DNA of 64,000 bases, taken from positions 372,001 through 436,000 of the forward strand of contig NZ_FOJU01000002.1 in assembly GCF_900111875.1 (NCBI RefSeq), written 5' to 3'. The translations under genes were made by a program, and so were the position numbers. The notes under the pieces were generated by a model that made no database searches, was not told the DNA's origin, and worked only from the letters and a program-made list of their open reading frames with translations. How positions within the stretch are numbered: the stretch's first letter is position 1; every line of letters begins with the position of its first letter. This stretch comes from Poseidonocella pacifica (GTDB taxonomy: Bacteria; Pseudomonadota; Alphaproteobacteria; Rhodobacterales; Rhodobacteraceae). Below are positions 27,914-37,300 of the stretch, piece by piece.

Positions 27914-28830
27914 CCGACCTCGTCACCGATGCCATGTTGGCAGAAACATTGAGCGCCGCCGGACTGGACCCGCGGGATGCGCGCCCCGGCCCAGAAGCAC
28001 TGGCCTCGCCCAGCTATCGGGCTTTGGAAAGCCAATCGGCTTTCGTGGGCGAAACCTTCGTCAAACGCATGCATCCGGAAATGATGCCCTGGTTCGATCT
28101 GGATCTGGCCTTGCGCGGCGCCGCCACATCCTTGGCGGGACCAAAAGTGGTGTGGGGTGATGCCGCGACCGGTGCCATAGCCATGCAGGCAGCGCCAGAA
28201 AACTGGGTTACCGCGCGGCAGCACCATCTACAGGATGCGGATACGATGGCCGCCATCGTCGCTGCGCTCAAGACGCAGCATGCCGGTCCTGCCCTGCCTA
28301 CCCGTTTCGACCCATTCGCACTGATCGACCGGGTGATCGAAGAACACGGCGCAAGACGCATCCCGTTGCCGGACGACATCCTGTATCTGCGTCGCCTGAT
28401 TGCTCAGGCCGAAGGGCTGGCCAACGCCTCGGTCCTTGTCCCCTGCCGCAACGACGGTAGCGCCTCCAACATCCTGCTGGGACCGGACAATGCCGTGTGG
28501 CTGGTAGATTTCGATCGATGCGGCATGAACGACCCGCTCTACGACTTGGGCGTCCTGATGGCGGAAGTCACCGATCTGGAAACCGACATGGCCACTGCGT
28601 TTACCGCTTACTACGGCACCTTCGACCCCGTGAACTTCGCCCGCGCACGGTTGTGGTCGCACGTGGATGATCTGCTGCACGCACTTTGGGCGCGTCTGAT
28701 GGCCCACATTTCTGAGCGGAATACTGTGGAATGGCTGAAATACGGCGAGTGGCGGTTGTTGCGCTTGCGAATGATGCTCCGTCATCCGGCCTTCGAAGAG
28801 AAATTACGCATAACGGAGGTGGCGGCATGA
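27910..28830 (+). CDS. APH/choline-kinase-like phosphotransferase 1
   Basis: A 306-residue protein with the aminoglycoside phosphotransferase fold. A candidate ATP lysine is Lys52 (FVKRM), the catalytic-loop motif is PCRNDGSASNILL (Asp182, Asn187), and the metal motif is LVDFDRCGMNDPLYDLG (Asp200). The residue before Asn-Asp is Arg180, where relatives have His. Related enzymes phosphorylate hydroxyls of choline, ethanolamine, homoserine or antibiotics. Given eutBC downstream, an amino alcohol is the likely substrate (inferred). It overlaps the next gene by 4 bases and shares low but clear similarity with it. Confidence 0.85.
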   Translation: MTDLVTDAMLAETLSAAGLDPRDARPGPEALASPSYRALESQSAFVGETFVKRMHPEMMPWFDLDLALRGAATSLAGPKVVWGDAATGAIAMQAAPENWVTARQHHLQDADTMAAIVAALKTQHAGPALPTRFDPFALIDRVIEEHGARRIPLPDDILYLRRLIAQAEGLANASVLVPCRNDGSASNILLGPDNAVWLVDFDRCGMNDPLYDLGVLMAEVTDLETDMATAFTAYYGTFDPVNFARARLWSHVDDLLHALWARLMAHISERNTVEWLKYGEWRLLRLRMMLRHPAFEEKLRITEVAA

Positions 28831-29768
28831 TGATGAAACCCCTTGGCTCTGCGGTACACGCAATGGAGCAGACCATCGAACTGGTCATCAAAGACGCGCC
28901 GCTGTTCGGTGGCGGCGTGGGCATCACCTATGGCCCTGTATCGGGGGGGATTTCGAACGAGAACTGGCGTGTCCGGCACGTTGATGGCGGAGATTGGTTC
29001 GTAAAGGTACCGGGCAACGGCACAGAAATGTTCATCGACCGCGCAGCCGCAATGGACGCCTCGCGCAAGGCCGCCGCCGCCGGCCTCGGCCCTCGGGTAC
29101 ACGACGATCTTGCCGATAGGGGTGTAGAGATCAACGACTTCCTTCCCGACCGTCGAGCCACCACTCATTCGGACTTCATTGATATCGACAAATGCCGGGC
29201 CGCGATTGCCGCCTATCGGACCATGCACTCCCTCCCGTCATTGGGTTTGACCAAGACGATCTTCGACATGATCGACGAGCATGCAGGCCAGGTCGCAACT
29301 CTTGGCGGACGGCACTATCGCGAGAACGTCTGGCTGATGCTGAACACCAGCATGGCGCGGGAGGCAATCGAGGCGTCTGGCTACGACCTTGTGCCCAGTT
29401 TCAACGACCCGATGCCCGGCAACTTCATGATCGGGGAGGATGGATCGATCATGCTGATCGACTACGAATATTGCTCCATGAATGATCGTTGCTATGATCT
29501 GGGTATCTGGTTCGGTGAGATGTTCTTTTCCCCTGAGAAGGAGCTTGAACTGATCGAGGCCTACTTCGGTGAGGTTCGCCCCGAGATCGTCTCCCGCGTG
29601 ATCGTTCACAAGGCTCTGGCGGATGTGAAATGGGCATTGTGGTCAATGGTACAGATGAAGGTCTCACGGCTGGAATTCGACTTCCACAAATATGGCATGT
29701 GGAAAAAGATGCGAGCCCGGTCGATCATGGAAGACCCCGATTGGGCGACTCATCTCCGGAGGCTGTGA
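28827..29768 (+). CDS. APH/choline-kinase-like phosphotransferase 2
   Basis: A 313-residue paralogue of the preceding gene. It has a glycine-rich start (GPVSGGISNENWRV), Lys60 (WFVKVPG), catalytic loop SFNDPMPGNFM (Asp194, Asn199; Phe192 in place of His) and LIDYEYCSMNDRCYDLG (Asp212). That last motif closely resembles choline/ethanolamine kinases of the LicA type. GGAGG precedes a triplet of ATG codons at 28827, 28830 and 28833; the first is annotated. The eutB start overlaps its stop. Two tandem kinases could form a heterodimer or act on different intermediates. Confidence 0.85.
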   Translation: MMMKPLGSAVHAMEQTIELVIKDAPLFGGGVGITYGPVSGGISNENWRVRHVDGGDWFVKVPGNGTEMFIDRAAAMDASRKAAAAGLGPRVHDDLADRGVEINDFLPDRRATTHSDFIDIDKCRAAIAAYRTMHSLPSLGLTKTIFDMIDEHAGQVATLGGRHYRENVWLMLNTSMAREAIEASGYDLVPSFNDPMPGNFMIGEDGSIMLIDYEYCSMNDRCYDLGIWFGEMFFSPEKELELIEAYFGEVRPEIVSRVIVHKALADVKWALWSMVQMKVSRLEFDFHKYGMWKKMRARSIMEDPDWATHLRRL

Positions 29769-31141
29769 TGGCCACATACTCTGGTACGGTACGCGGCGAG
29801 CGTTTTACCTTCAACTCGCTCGCGCGGCTTCTGGCGGCAGCTACGCCGGAGAAATCTGGTGATCAACTGGCCGGGGTTGCCGCATCCTCTGCGCGAGAGC
29901 GTGTCGCGGCTCGGCGCGCGCTGGCCGATCTTCCACTGCGAACATTCCTGTCAGAGTCCGTAGTACCCTATGAAATCGATGCCGTTACACGGCTCATAAT
30001 CGACAGCCACGACGAAGCCGCCTTCACGCCCTTCTCGTCGATGTGCGTGGGCGATCTCCGCGACTGGTTGCTCGGGGATATGGCCGACACCATGAGCCTG
30101 CAGCAGGCTGCCGCTGGCTTCATCCCCGAAATGGTCGCCGCAGTCAGCAAGCTCATGAGGAATCAGGACCTGATCCGCGTTGCGCGCAAATGCGAGGTGG
30201 TGACCGCCTTCCGCAACACTTTGGGGGGGCGCGGTACCCTCTCCACGCGGCTCCAGCCCAATCACCCGGCGGATGATCCTCGCGGGATCGCTGTCGCGAT
30301 CCTTGATGGGCTTCTGTTTGGTGCGGGAGACGCGGTGATCGGGATCAATCCGGCGACCGATAATCTGGGCAACTGCTACGACTTGCTCTGTACTCTGGAC
30401 GATATTCGCGCTCGGCTACAGATGCCGGGGCAAACCTGCGTCCTCACACATGTCACAAACGCGATGGAGTTGCTGAAGCGCGCAGCACCGGTGGATCTGA
30501 TCTTCCAATCTGTCGCTGGTACCCAAGGGGCCAATGAGGGCTTCGGCGTTACTCTCGATATTCTGCAAGAGGCGTGGGAGGCTGGTTTGTCCGCGCAGCG
30601 CGGCACCATTGGCAACAACCTGATGTATTTCGAAACCGGTCAGGGAGCGGCGCTGTCTGCCGACGCGCATCACGGTGTGGATCAACAAACGCTGGAAGCG
30701 CGGGCCTATGCCGTTGCCCGCGCCTATGACCCTTTGCTCGTCAATACGGTCGTCGGGTTCATCGGTCCGGAGTATCTCTATGACGGGCGTCAAATCATCC
30801 GTGCCGGGCTGGAAGACCACTTCTGCGGCAAACTGCTTGGCCTGCCGATGGGCGTAGACGTGTGCTATACCAACCACGTTCAGGCGGATCAGGATGACAT
30901 GGATGTGCTCGCCACCTTGCTGGCCAGCGCGGGGGTAAACTTCCTTATCACGGTCCCCGGCGCGGACGACGCGATGCTGGGGTATCAAAGCCTTGGATTT
31001 GAGGATCTCGCCTATCTGAGGGAGATAACCGGATCGCGCGCCGCTCCTGAATTCGAGGCATGGCTCGAGGCCGCCCATGCAGGGGGTGGCCTACTGGAAG
31101 GTCCCGGCGGCATTCTGGAAAACATGGGTTTGGTGGCATGA
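29768..31141 (+). CDS. eutB: Ethanolamine ammonia-lyase heavy chain
   Basis: A 457-residue catalytic subunit of the adenosylcobalamin-dependent lyase that turns ethanolamine into acetaldehyde and ammonia. Recognisable blocks include STRLQPNHPADD, GINPATDNLGNCYDLL, SVAGTQGANEGFGV, VVGFIGPEYLYDGRQIIRAG and GLPMGVDVCYTNHVQADQ. These hold the substrate-binding Arg, Gln, Asn, Glu and Asp of the family. Length matches E. coli EutB (453). The start at 29768 overlaps the kinase stop (TGATG). No eutA reactivase, shell protein, or aldehyde dehydrogenase gene is present in the operon. Confidence 0.96.
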   Translation: MATYSGTVRGERFTFNSLARLLAAATPEKSGDQLAGVAASSARERVAARRALADLPLRTFLSESVVPYEIDAVTRLIIDSHDEAAFTPFSSMCVGDLRDWLLGDMADTMSLQQAAAGFIPEMVAAVSKLMRNQDLIRVARKCEVVTAFRNTLGGRGTLSTRLQPNHPADDPRGIAVAILDGLLFGAGDAVIGINPATDNLGNCYDLLCTLDDIRARLQMPGQTCVLTHVTNAMELLKRAAPVDLIFQSVAGTQGANEGFGVTLDILQEAWEAGLSAQRGTIGNNLMYFETGQGAALSADAHHGVDQQTLEARAYAVARAYDPLLVNTVVGFIGPEYLYDGRQIIRAGLEDHFCGKLLGLPMGVDVCYTNHVQADQDDMDVLATLLASAGVNFLITVPGADDAMLGYQSLGFEDLAYLREITGSRAAPEFEAWLEAAHAGGGLLEGPGGILENMGLVA

Positions 31142-31878
31142 CCCGGACCCTCTCCAAACTGTCGGAACTCACGCCCGCCCGCGTCAGGCTTGATGCGAAG
31201 GCGACCCCCTTGCCACTTCGTAACCTTCTGAACTTTCAGGAAGACCATGCCAGCGCACGGGACGCGATATTTGAAAAGGTGGATTGGACGCAACTCGAAG
31301 CGACCGTCGGCCCCTTGCACCACGTCAGGTCTCGGGCTCACTCCCGTGAGGAGTACCTGCGCCGCCCGGACCTCGGCCGGACACTTTCACGCGATGCATC
31401 GATTCCTTCAAGCAGGCCAAAATTGGCAATCGTGCTGGCGGACGGTTTGTCGCCGCCCGCTCTTGTCAGACAAGCCCCACTGGTGATCGCCGCCCTGCGG
31501 GAGCAGAATGAAGATGCCCGCGACGCCCCAGTGTTCGCGGCCTCTGAGGCCCGCGTGGCGCTTGGCGACGCGGTCGGCGAGGCCGCCGGGGCTGAAATGG
31601 TGCTTGTCCTGATCGGCGAAAGACCGGGCCTGAGCGTTTCAAGCAGTCTCGGCGCCTACCTGACATATGCTCCCCGTCCGGGCACCAGAGACAGCGCGCG
31701 CAACTGTGTCTCCAACATTCACGACAAGGGCGGATTGACAGCGGAAAAAGCGGCGTCGCGTCTCTCTTGGCTCATCGTGGCGGCCCAGAGAGCTGGCCAG
31801 ACCGGAGTGGCCCTCAAAGACGAAAGCCCGGTCGATCCGTCGCTTCCCTCGCCCACGCAAGATATCAAAGAGACCTGA
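31138..31878 (+). CDS. eutC: Ethanolamine ammonia-lyase light chain
   Basis: A 246-residue small subunit, needed with EutB for cobalamin binding and activity. Family features are SREEYLRRPDLGRTLS, KLAIVLADGLSPPAL, VLIGERPGLSVSSSLGAYLTY and ARNCVSNIHDKGGL. It is shorter than E. coli EutC (295), mainly because the N-terminal extension that targets microcompartments is absent. That agrees with the lack of shell genes. It overlaps eutB by 4 bases and is the last gene of the operon. The following 289 bases hold no gene I can support. Confidence 0.95.
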   Translation: MTRTLSKLSELTPARVRLDAKATPLPLRNLLNFQEDHASARDAIFEKVDWTQLEATVGPLHHVRSRAHSREEYLRRPDLGRTLSRDASIPSSRPKLAIVLADGLSPPALVRQAPLVIAALREQNEDARDAPVFAASEARVALGDAVGEAAGAEMVLVLIGERPGLSVSSSLGAYLTYAPRPGTRDSARNCVSNIHDKGGLTAEKAASRLSWLIVAAQRAGQTGVALKDESPVDPSLPSPTQDIKET

Positions 31879-32167
31879 TCCTCTGACGGGTCATACCAAG
31901 AGGGATCTCTCGATGCCGGCTCAAGGCTTGGCTCAATCGCTGACCAAGCCACAGATTCATTGATCCAACGATTTGGTATTAGACACCCAAGTCGTGCCCT
32001 CGGTTCGTCAGTCAGCCAGAGAAGATCGCCTCCTACGTCGCCCGAATCTTAAGGGCCTTACTCAGCCTGTCGCCCAAACCAATGGGTTCAGAGCCTCATC
32101 TCCCGAAGAAATCGCTCGGCTGAACCTCACGGCCCTTTCGGTCGGAACGTGATCCCGATCTACTGCC

Positions 32168-32479
32168 CTAGTGGGTCCAGGCGCCTCGGCGGTTGGTGGC
32201 GAAGTTTTCGCCATAGCCCATGGGCCGCACGTTAGGTTTGCGCCGCTTGGGTTCCATGACCTGAACCTCGATGCCGTTTTCCTTGGCATAGGTCAGCGCT
32301 TCTTCCTTGGTGTCGAAACGGATGCGCACCTGAGAATCCATGTCGCTGGAGGAGGTCCAGCCCATCAGCGGGTCGATATCGCGCGGCTCCTGCGGCGCGA
32401 ACTCCAGGATCCATTGCCGCGTGCGGGCCATGCCCGATTGCATGGCGTTGCGGGAAGGCTGATAGATGCGCGCGTGCAT
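32168..32479 (-). CDS. NDUFS4-like complex I accessory protein (ETC complex I subunit region)
   Basis: A 103-residue protein matching the ETC_C1_NDUFA4/NDUFS4 family. It opens [15 protein letters not shown] and continues with [22 protein letters not shown], ending with [20 protein letters not shown] and NRRGAWTH. The family is a supernumerary subunit of respiratory complex I shared by alphaproteobacteria and mitochondria. The start at 32479 fits family length; the opening continues upstream into the uvrB region without homology. It is divergent from uvrB. Confidence 0.92.
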   Translation of the reverse strand: MHARIYQPSRNAMQSGMARTRQWILEFAPQEPRDIDPLMGWTSSSDMDSQVRIRFDTKEEALTYAKENGIEVQVMEPKRRKPNVRPMGYGENFATNRRGAWTH

Positions 32480-32620
32480 GGCTGGCTCCTGCTCAAATGG
32501 ACCTCGGCTGTTATCGGCAAAAACCGCCCGCGCGGCAAGGGGGTTCCACCGCTGCGGGAAGTTTACGGTTGAAGCCCGCCCGGAACGCCCCAATCTAGGG
32601 ACAAACAAGGAACTCCGCCC

Positions 32621-34816
<2,196 letters not shown>

Positions 34817-34820
34817 GGTA

Positions 34821-35579
34821 ATGACCGACAAAGAAACCATTCGAGCCATTTCAGAAGCGTCAAAAGAAATTGCTAAAACAACCGGCAAAGCGTTTGAACT
34901 AGCTGCTAGCTTTGGTCAATTCCTTCATCGAGTTGTAGGCGAACCCGTCGAGGTTGCATCAAGCACATTTTTAACTGATCCCCTCAAAGAATATAAGGTC
35001 CGACGACTGCATAGACTGCAAATTCGAACTGAAGAGATTCTTTCCAGCAAAGCAATACACGAGACCCTCTCTGTATCACCCAAATTGGCAAATCGGATAT
35101 TCGAACAAGCCTCGATTGAGGACACTGATGAAATCCATGATTTCTACGCAAAACTTCTTTCCGAGTCGATGATACCTGGCGGTGAGGATGTAGATATTCG
35201 GTTCATTTCAGCGGTCCGCGAGTTCACCCCGGAATGCGCGCGCATGGTAAAATACATTTACCAAAATAGATATGGTGGGCAAGATCACACCTTGGGCGAA
35301 AAAGAGATAGAAAAACGTTTCGATGAAGAATCATGGCGCCCATTTCGGCGAAGCGAATTCGTTAGAGAGGGTTTCGATGTTTCACATGCTGACTACTTGG
35401 TACGGTTGGGCATTCTGGAATACCCACATGGGCCAGTTGCGAATCCAGAAGTAGTCAGCAGGCAGCGTCATCCTGAGATAGAGGTCGTATTTAGAGTACC
35501 TCCAGACAACACGGATCGTGATACCTTTGACGTGGCTGATTTTGGTCGGAAATTGATTTCGGCACTGGAAAGCCCGTAG
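34821..35579 (+). CDS. Abi-alpha / DUF4393-like protein (phage-defence candidate)
   Basis: A 252-residue soluble protein. The N-terminal pattern SKEIAKTTGKAFELAASFGQFLHRVVGEPVEVAS, then TDPLKEYKVRRLHRLQIRTEEIL, and SIEDTDEIHDFYAKLLSESM match my memory of the DUF4393 (Abi-alpha) family, linked to abortive infection. The C-terminal half looks like a winged-helix region (EKRFDEESWRPFRRSEFVREG). Base composition is clearly more AT-rich than uvrB, suggesting recent acquisition. It follows uvrB by 4 bases with a GGAGG site and could be co-transcribed with it. Its mechanism is unknown. Confidence 0.7.
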   Translation: MTDKETIRAISEASKEIAKTTGKAFELAASFGQFLHRVVGEPVEVASSTFLTDPLKEYKVRRLHRLQIRTEEILSSKAIHETLSVSPKLANRIFEQASIEDTDEIHDFYAKLLSESMIPGGEDVDIRFISAVREFTPECARMVKYIYQNRYGGQDHTLGEKEIEKRFDEESWRPFRRSEFVREGFDVSHADYLVRLGILEYPHGPVANPEVVSRQRHPEIEVVFRVPPDNTDRDTFDVADFGRKLISALESP

Positions 35580-35630
35580 GTTACAATCGATCTGCCTCGC
35601 AACATTGTTGGCTTGGAGAGTTCTCTTATT

Positions 35631-35680
35631 GCCCGGGCGACCAGCCCGGGCCGCGCCCTCCCCTCCCCGCGGGAGGGCGC
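35631..35680 (+). terminator. Two consecutive GC-rich hairpins after the Abi-alpha gene
   Basis: The first is a perfect 8-bp stem (35631-35638 with 35644-35651, 5-base loop). The second is a perfect 10-bp stem (35653-35662 with 35671-35680, 8-base loop). No T-run follows, so they may slow polymerase or protect the transcript end rather than act as a standard terminator. Confidence 0.5.
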
Positions 35681-35737
35681 ATGGCGATGCCGCGCACCGC
35701 TAAGCCCTCGTCCGGGGCTTTCGAGATAAACCGCTGA

Positions 35738-36100
35738 CCACAGGCCGCTCGAAGCGCCCACCCCAGGTGAGGGCGCGCCCCTTTTCTCCCATGTCCAACT
35801 GCCCCCTGCGCTTCGCGCGCTCGAACCTCGATCCGTCCACAGGCCACCTCACCGCTGCGCGGACCGGCTCCCACCCCAAGCGAGGGCGCGGCCCTTTTCT
35901 CCCATGTCCAACCGCCCCCGCCCTTCCACGCGTTCCACCCTCGATCCGTCCACAGGCCACCTCACCGCTGCGCGGTCCGGCTCTCACCCCAAGTGAGGGC
36001 GCGGCCCTCGTCGCTCCGACCCAATCGTCCCCAGCGCTCCGTGCGTTCCACCCTCAATCCGCCTAAAGGCCACTTCGCCACCACGCGGGCGAACTCTTGC
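35738..36100. repeat. Tandem direct repeats, about 113 bp, roughly 3.3 copies
   Basis: Units begin at 35738 (99 bp, with an internal deletion), 35837 (113 bp), 35950 (112 bp) and a partial copy at 36062. Shared blocks are CCACAGGCCACCTCACCGC, ACCCCAAG(C/T)GAGGGCGCGGCCC and CCACCCTCGATCCG. Copies two and three are nearly identical in their first half and diverge in the second, while copies one and two share TTTTCTCCCATGTCCAAC. No coding function is visible. Confidence 0.8.
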
Positions 36101-36199
36101 GATGACCCGGGCCGCCCCAGCGCCCCCTGACCACCGGCGCGGCGCTCTCTGCTCCCGCGCCCTCCCGGCCCTCCGCCCGCCCAGTTAACCCGCCCCGTG

Positions 36200-36251
36200 G
36201 CATACGCGGCGTGTGCACAGGAGTCATACAAATGTCATACGCGAGTCATAC
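36200..36251. promoter_or_regulatory. Phased GTCATAC element, copy 1
   Basis: GTCATAC occurs at 36223-36229, 36234-36240 and 36245-36251, exactly 11 bp apart. A near-palindromic TGTGCACA lies just upstream (36212-36219), and a further CATAC lies at 36201-36205. The same layout recurs at 44642-44691. The spacing of one helical turn suggests cooperative protein binding on one DNA face. It lies about 250 bp upstream of the DUF1344-like gene. Confidence 0.6.
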
Positions 36252-36504
36252 GCCCCGAAACGCCGCCAATCCCTTGTTAATCAAGGCGTAGCGCCGCGAT
36301 TCGCCCCCGGCCCGCCCGGTCCCGGTGCGCCGCGTTTACCTTCCGAAAATTCGCCCTCTCGAAAAATTTCACGGCGCACTCAAATACCCACTTGAACGAC
36401 TCGATGTTCGGGCGCATATGCGAAAAATCCGGCGCGTGAGGCTCCGCCCCGGAGGCCGCAAGGAGTGGTCCCCAAGGCGTCCCCTCGACATTTGGAACCC
36501 GCCC

Positions 36505-36759
36505 ATGCGCGCCCTTCTCGCCGCTCTCGTTGCGCTTGCCGCCACCACCGCCACCGCCGATCAGACCACCGGCAAGGTCGTCTCCTTCGATGCCCGCTCC
36601 AAGGTGCTCGTCATGGCCGACAAGACCGTCTGGGAACTGGGTTCCGTGGCGCTTCTGCCCGAGGGCATCACCACCGGCGACACCCTGCAACTCACCTATG
36701 AGACAGCGGGCGAAGACGGCCTCACCTCCATCGATCTCGTGGAAAAGATCGGCGGCTGA
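36505..36759 (+). CDS. Small periplasmic protein, DUF1344-like
   Basis: An 84-residue protein: a signal peptide (RALLAALVALAATTATA) followed by a small beta-rich domain, TTGKVVSFDARSKVLVMADKTVWEL, as in DUF1344 proteins of alphaproteobacteria. The function of the family is unknown. The ATG at 36505 is chosen because it starts the signal peptide; an upstream extension to 36325 is basic and unlikely. A terminator follows 14 bases after the stop, so this is a single-gene transcript. Confidence 0.7.
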   Translation: MRALLAALVALAATTATADQTTGKVVSFDARSKVLVMADKTVWELGSVALLPEGITTGDTLQLTYETAGEDGLTSIDLVEKIGG

Positions 36760-36772
36760 TCCCAGACGCCCA

Positions 36773-36818
36773 CCCGGAGGCACGTTCTTGCCGAGCGCCA
36801 CGGCCTCCGGGGATTTTT
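36773..36818 (+). terminator. Intrinsic terminator
   Basis: A perfect 9-bp stem (36773-36781 with 36803-36811), a 21-base loop and a run of six T (36813-36818), located right after the DUF1344-like gene. Confidence 0.7.
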
Positions 36819-36916
36819 TCCGGCAAACTTGCACGAAACGGGAGGTTTTCCCGTGAAATTCCCGTGCATTTGGGGATTACAGACTCCATTCTGACCAAAA
36901 CAGTAGGAGCGGCCCC

Positions 36917-37300
36917 ATGAGTCGACACGATGTCGCGCTCACCTCAGGAAACTTCCTCATCGTGCTGCGGCAATTGCTCGTCGCCGAGGATATCGCCGAC
37001 ACGCTCTGCGACCGGTTCCCCGGCGCGCAGGTAGAGCGGACACGGGGCGCGGAAGAGGCGCTGCAGAGGATCGAGGCGGGCCTGCGCGCCGACCTCGCCT
37101 TTGTCGAAATGTCGCCCGCTGAATTCGACCGCTCAGACTTGAAGCAAGCCTTGCTGCTGCAAGGCGCGCGCATCATCCTGCTCGGGGACGCGGCCGAACT
37201 GGCAGAGGAGGCCGAGGGGTTTCCCGTGCTCAGGCGTCCGTTTTCAACGGTGGCTCTTCTGAGGGTGATTGACGGTCTGGATCTGCGCCGAGATCCCTGA
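36917..37300 (+). CDS. Degenerate receiver-domain protein
   Basis: A 127-residue single domain with receiver-like secondary structure (FLIVLRQLLVAEDIADTL, RADLAFVEMSPAEF, ARIILLGDAAEL, VLRRPFSTVALL). The key residues are changed: the acidic pair after strand 1 is missing, the phospho-acceptor Asp position appears as Glu64, and the conserved Lys is Arg107. It is probably not phosphorylated, and Glu could mimic a constantly active state. It converges on, and overlaps by 71 bases, the hybrid histidine kinase gene, suggesting a shared signalling role. The family assignment is from pattern only. Confidence 0.6.
   Translation: MSRHDVALTSGNFLIVLRQLLVAEDIADTLCDRFPGAQVERTRGAEEALQRIEAGLRADLAFVEMSPAEFDRSDLKQALLLQGARIILLGDAAELAEEAEGFPVLRRPFSTVALLRVIDGLDLRRDP

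Larger units (their letters stand above)
35580..36504. other. 925-base region without a supported gene
   Basis: This stretch holds two GC-rich hairpins after the Abi-alpha gene, about 3.3 copies of a repeat of about 113 bp, the first GTCATAC element, and the leader of the DUF1344-like gene. The short open frames in it have no start signals or recognisable products. The AT-rich block from about 36250 to 36440 may carry the promoter of the downstream gene. Confidence 0.7.

Noticed and set aside
19384-31878. Ethanolamine microcompartment operon
   Set aside because: No shell proteins, EutA, EutE, EutG or EutR-like regulator are present; EutC also lacks the usual N-terminal targeting extension.
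31879-32167. Short open frames after eutC that might be a remnant of a mobile-element gene
   Set aside because: Neither frame shows a recognisable domain or a start signal; I see only a weak imperfect inverted repeat just after eutC.
35738-36100. Possible CRISPR-like array in the 113-bp repeats
   Set aside because: Units are long, contiguous and diverged, with no spacer structure and no cas genes.
36181-36290. CtrA sites near the GTCATAC cassettes
   Set aside because: TTAA half-sites occur beside both copies, but not in the TTAA-N7-TTAA arrangement.
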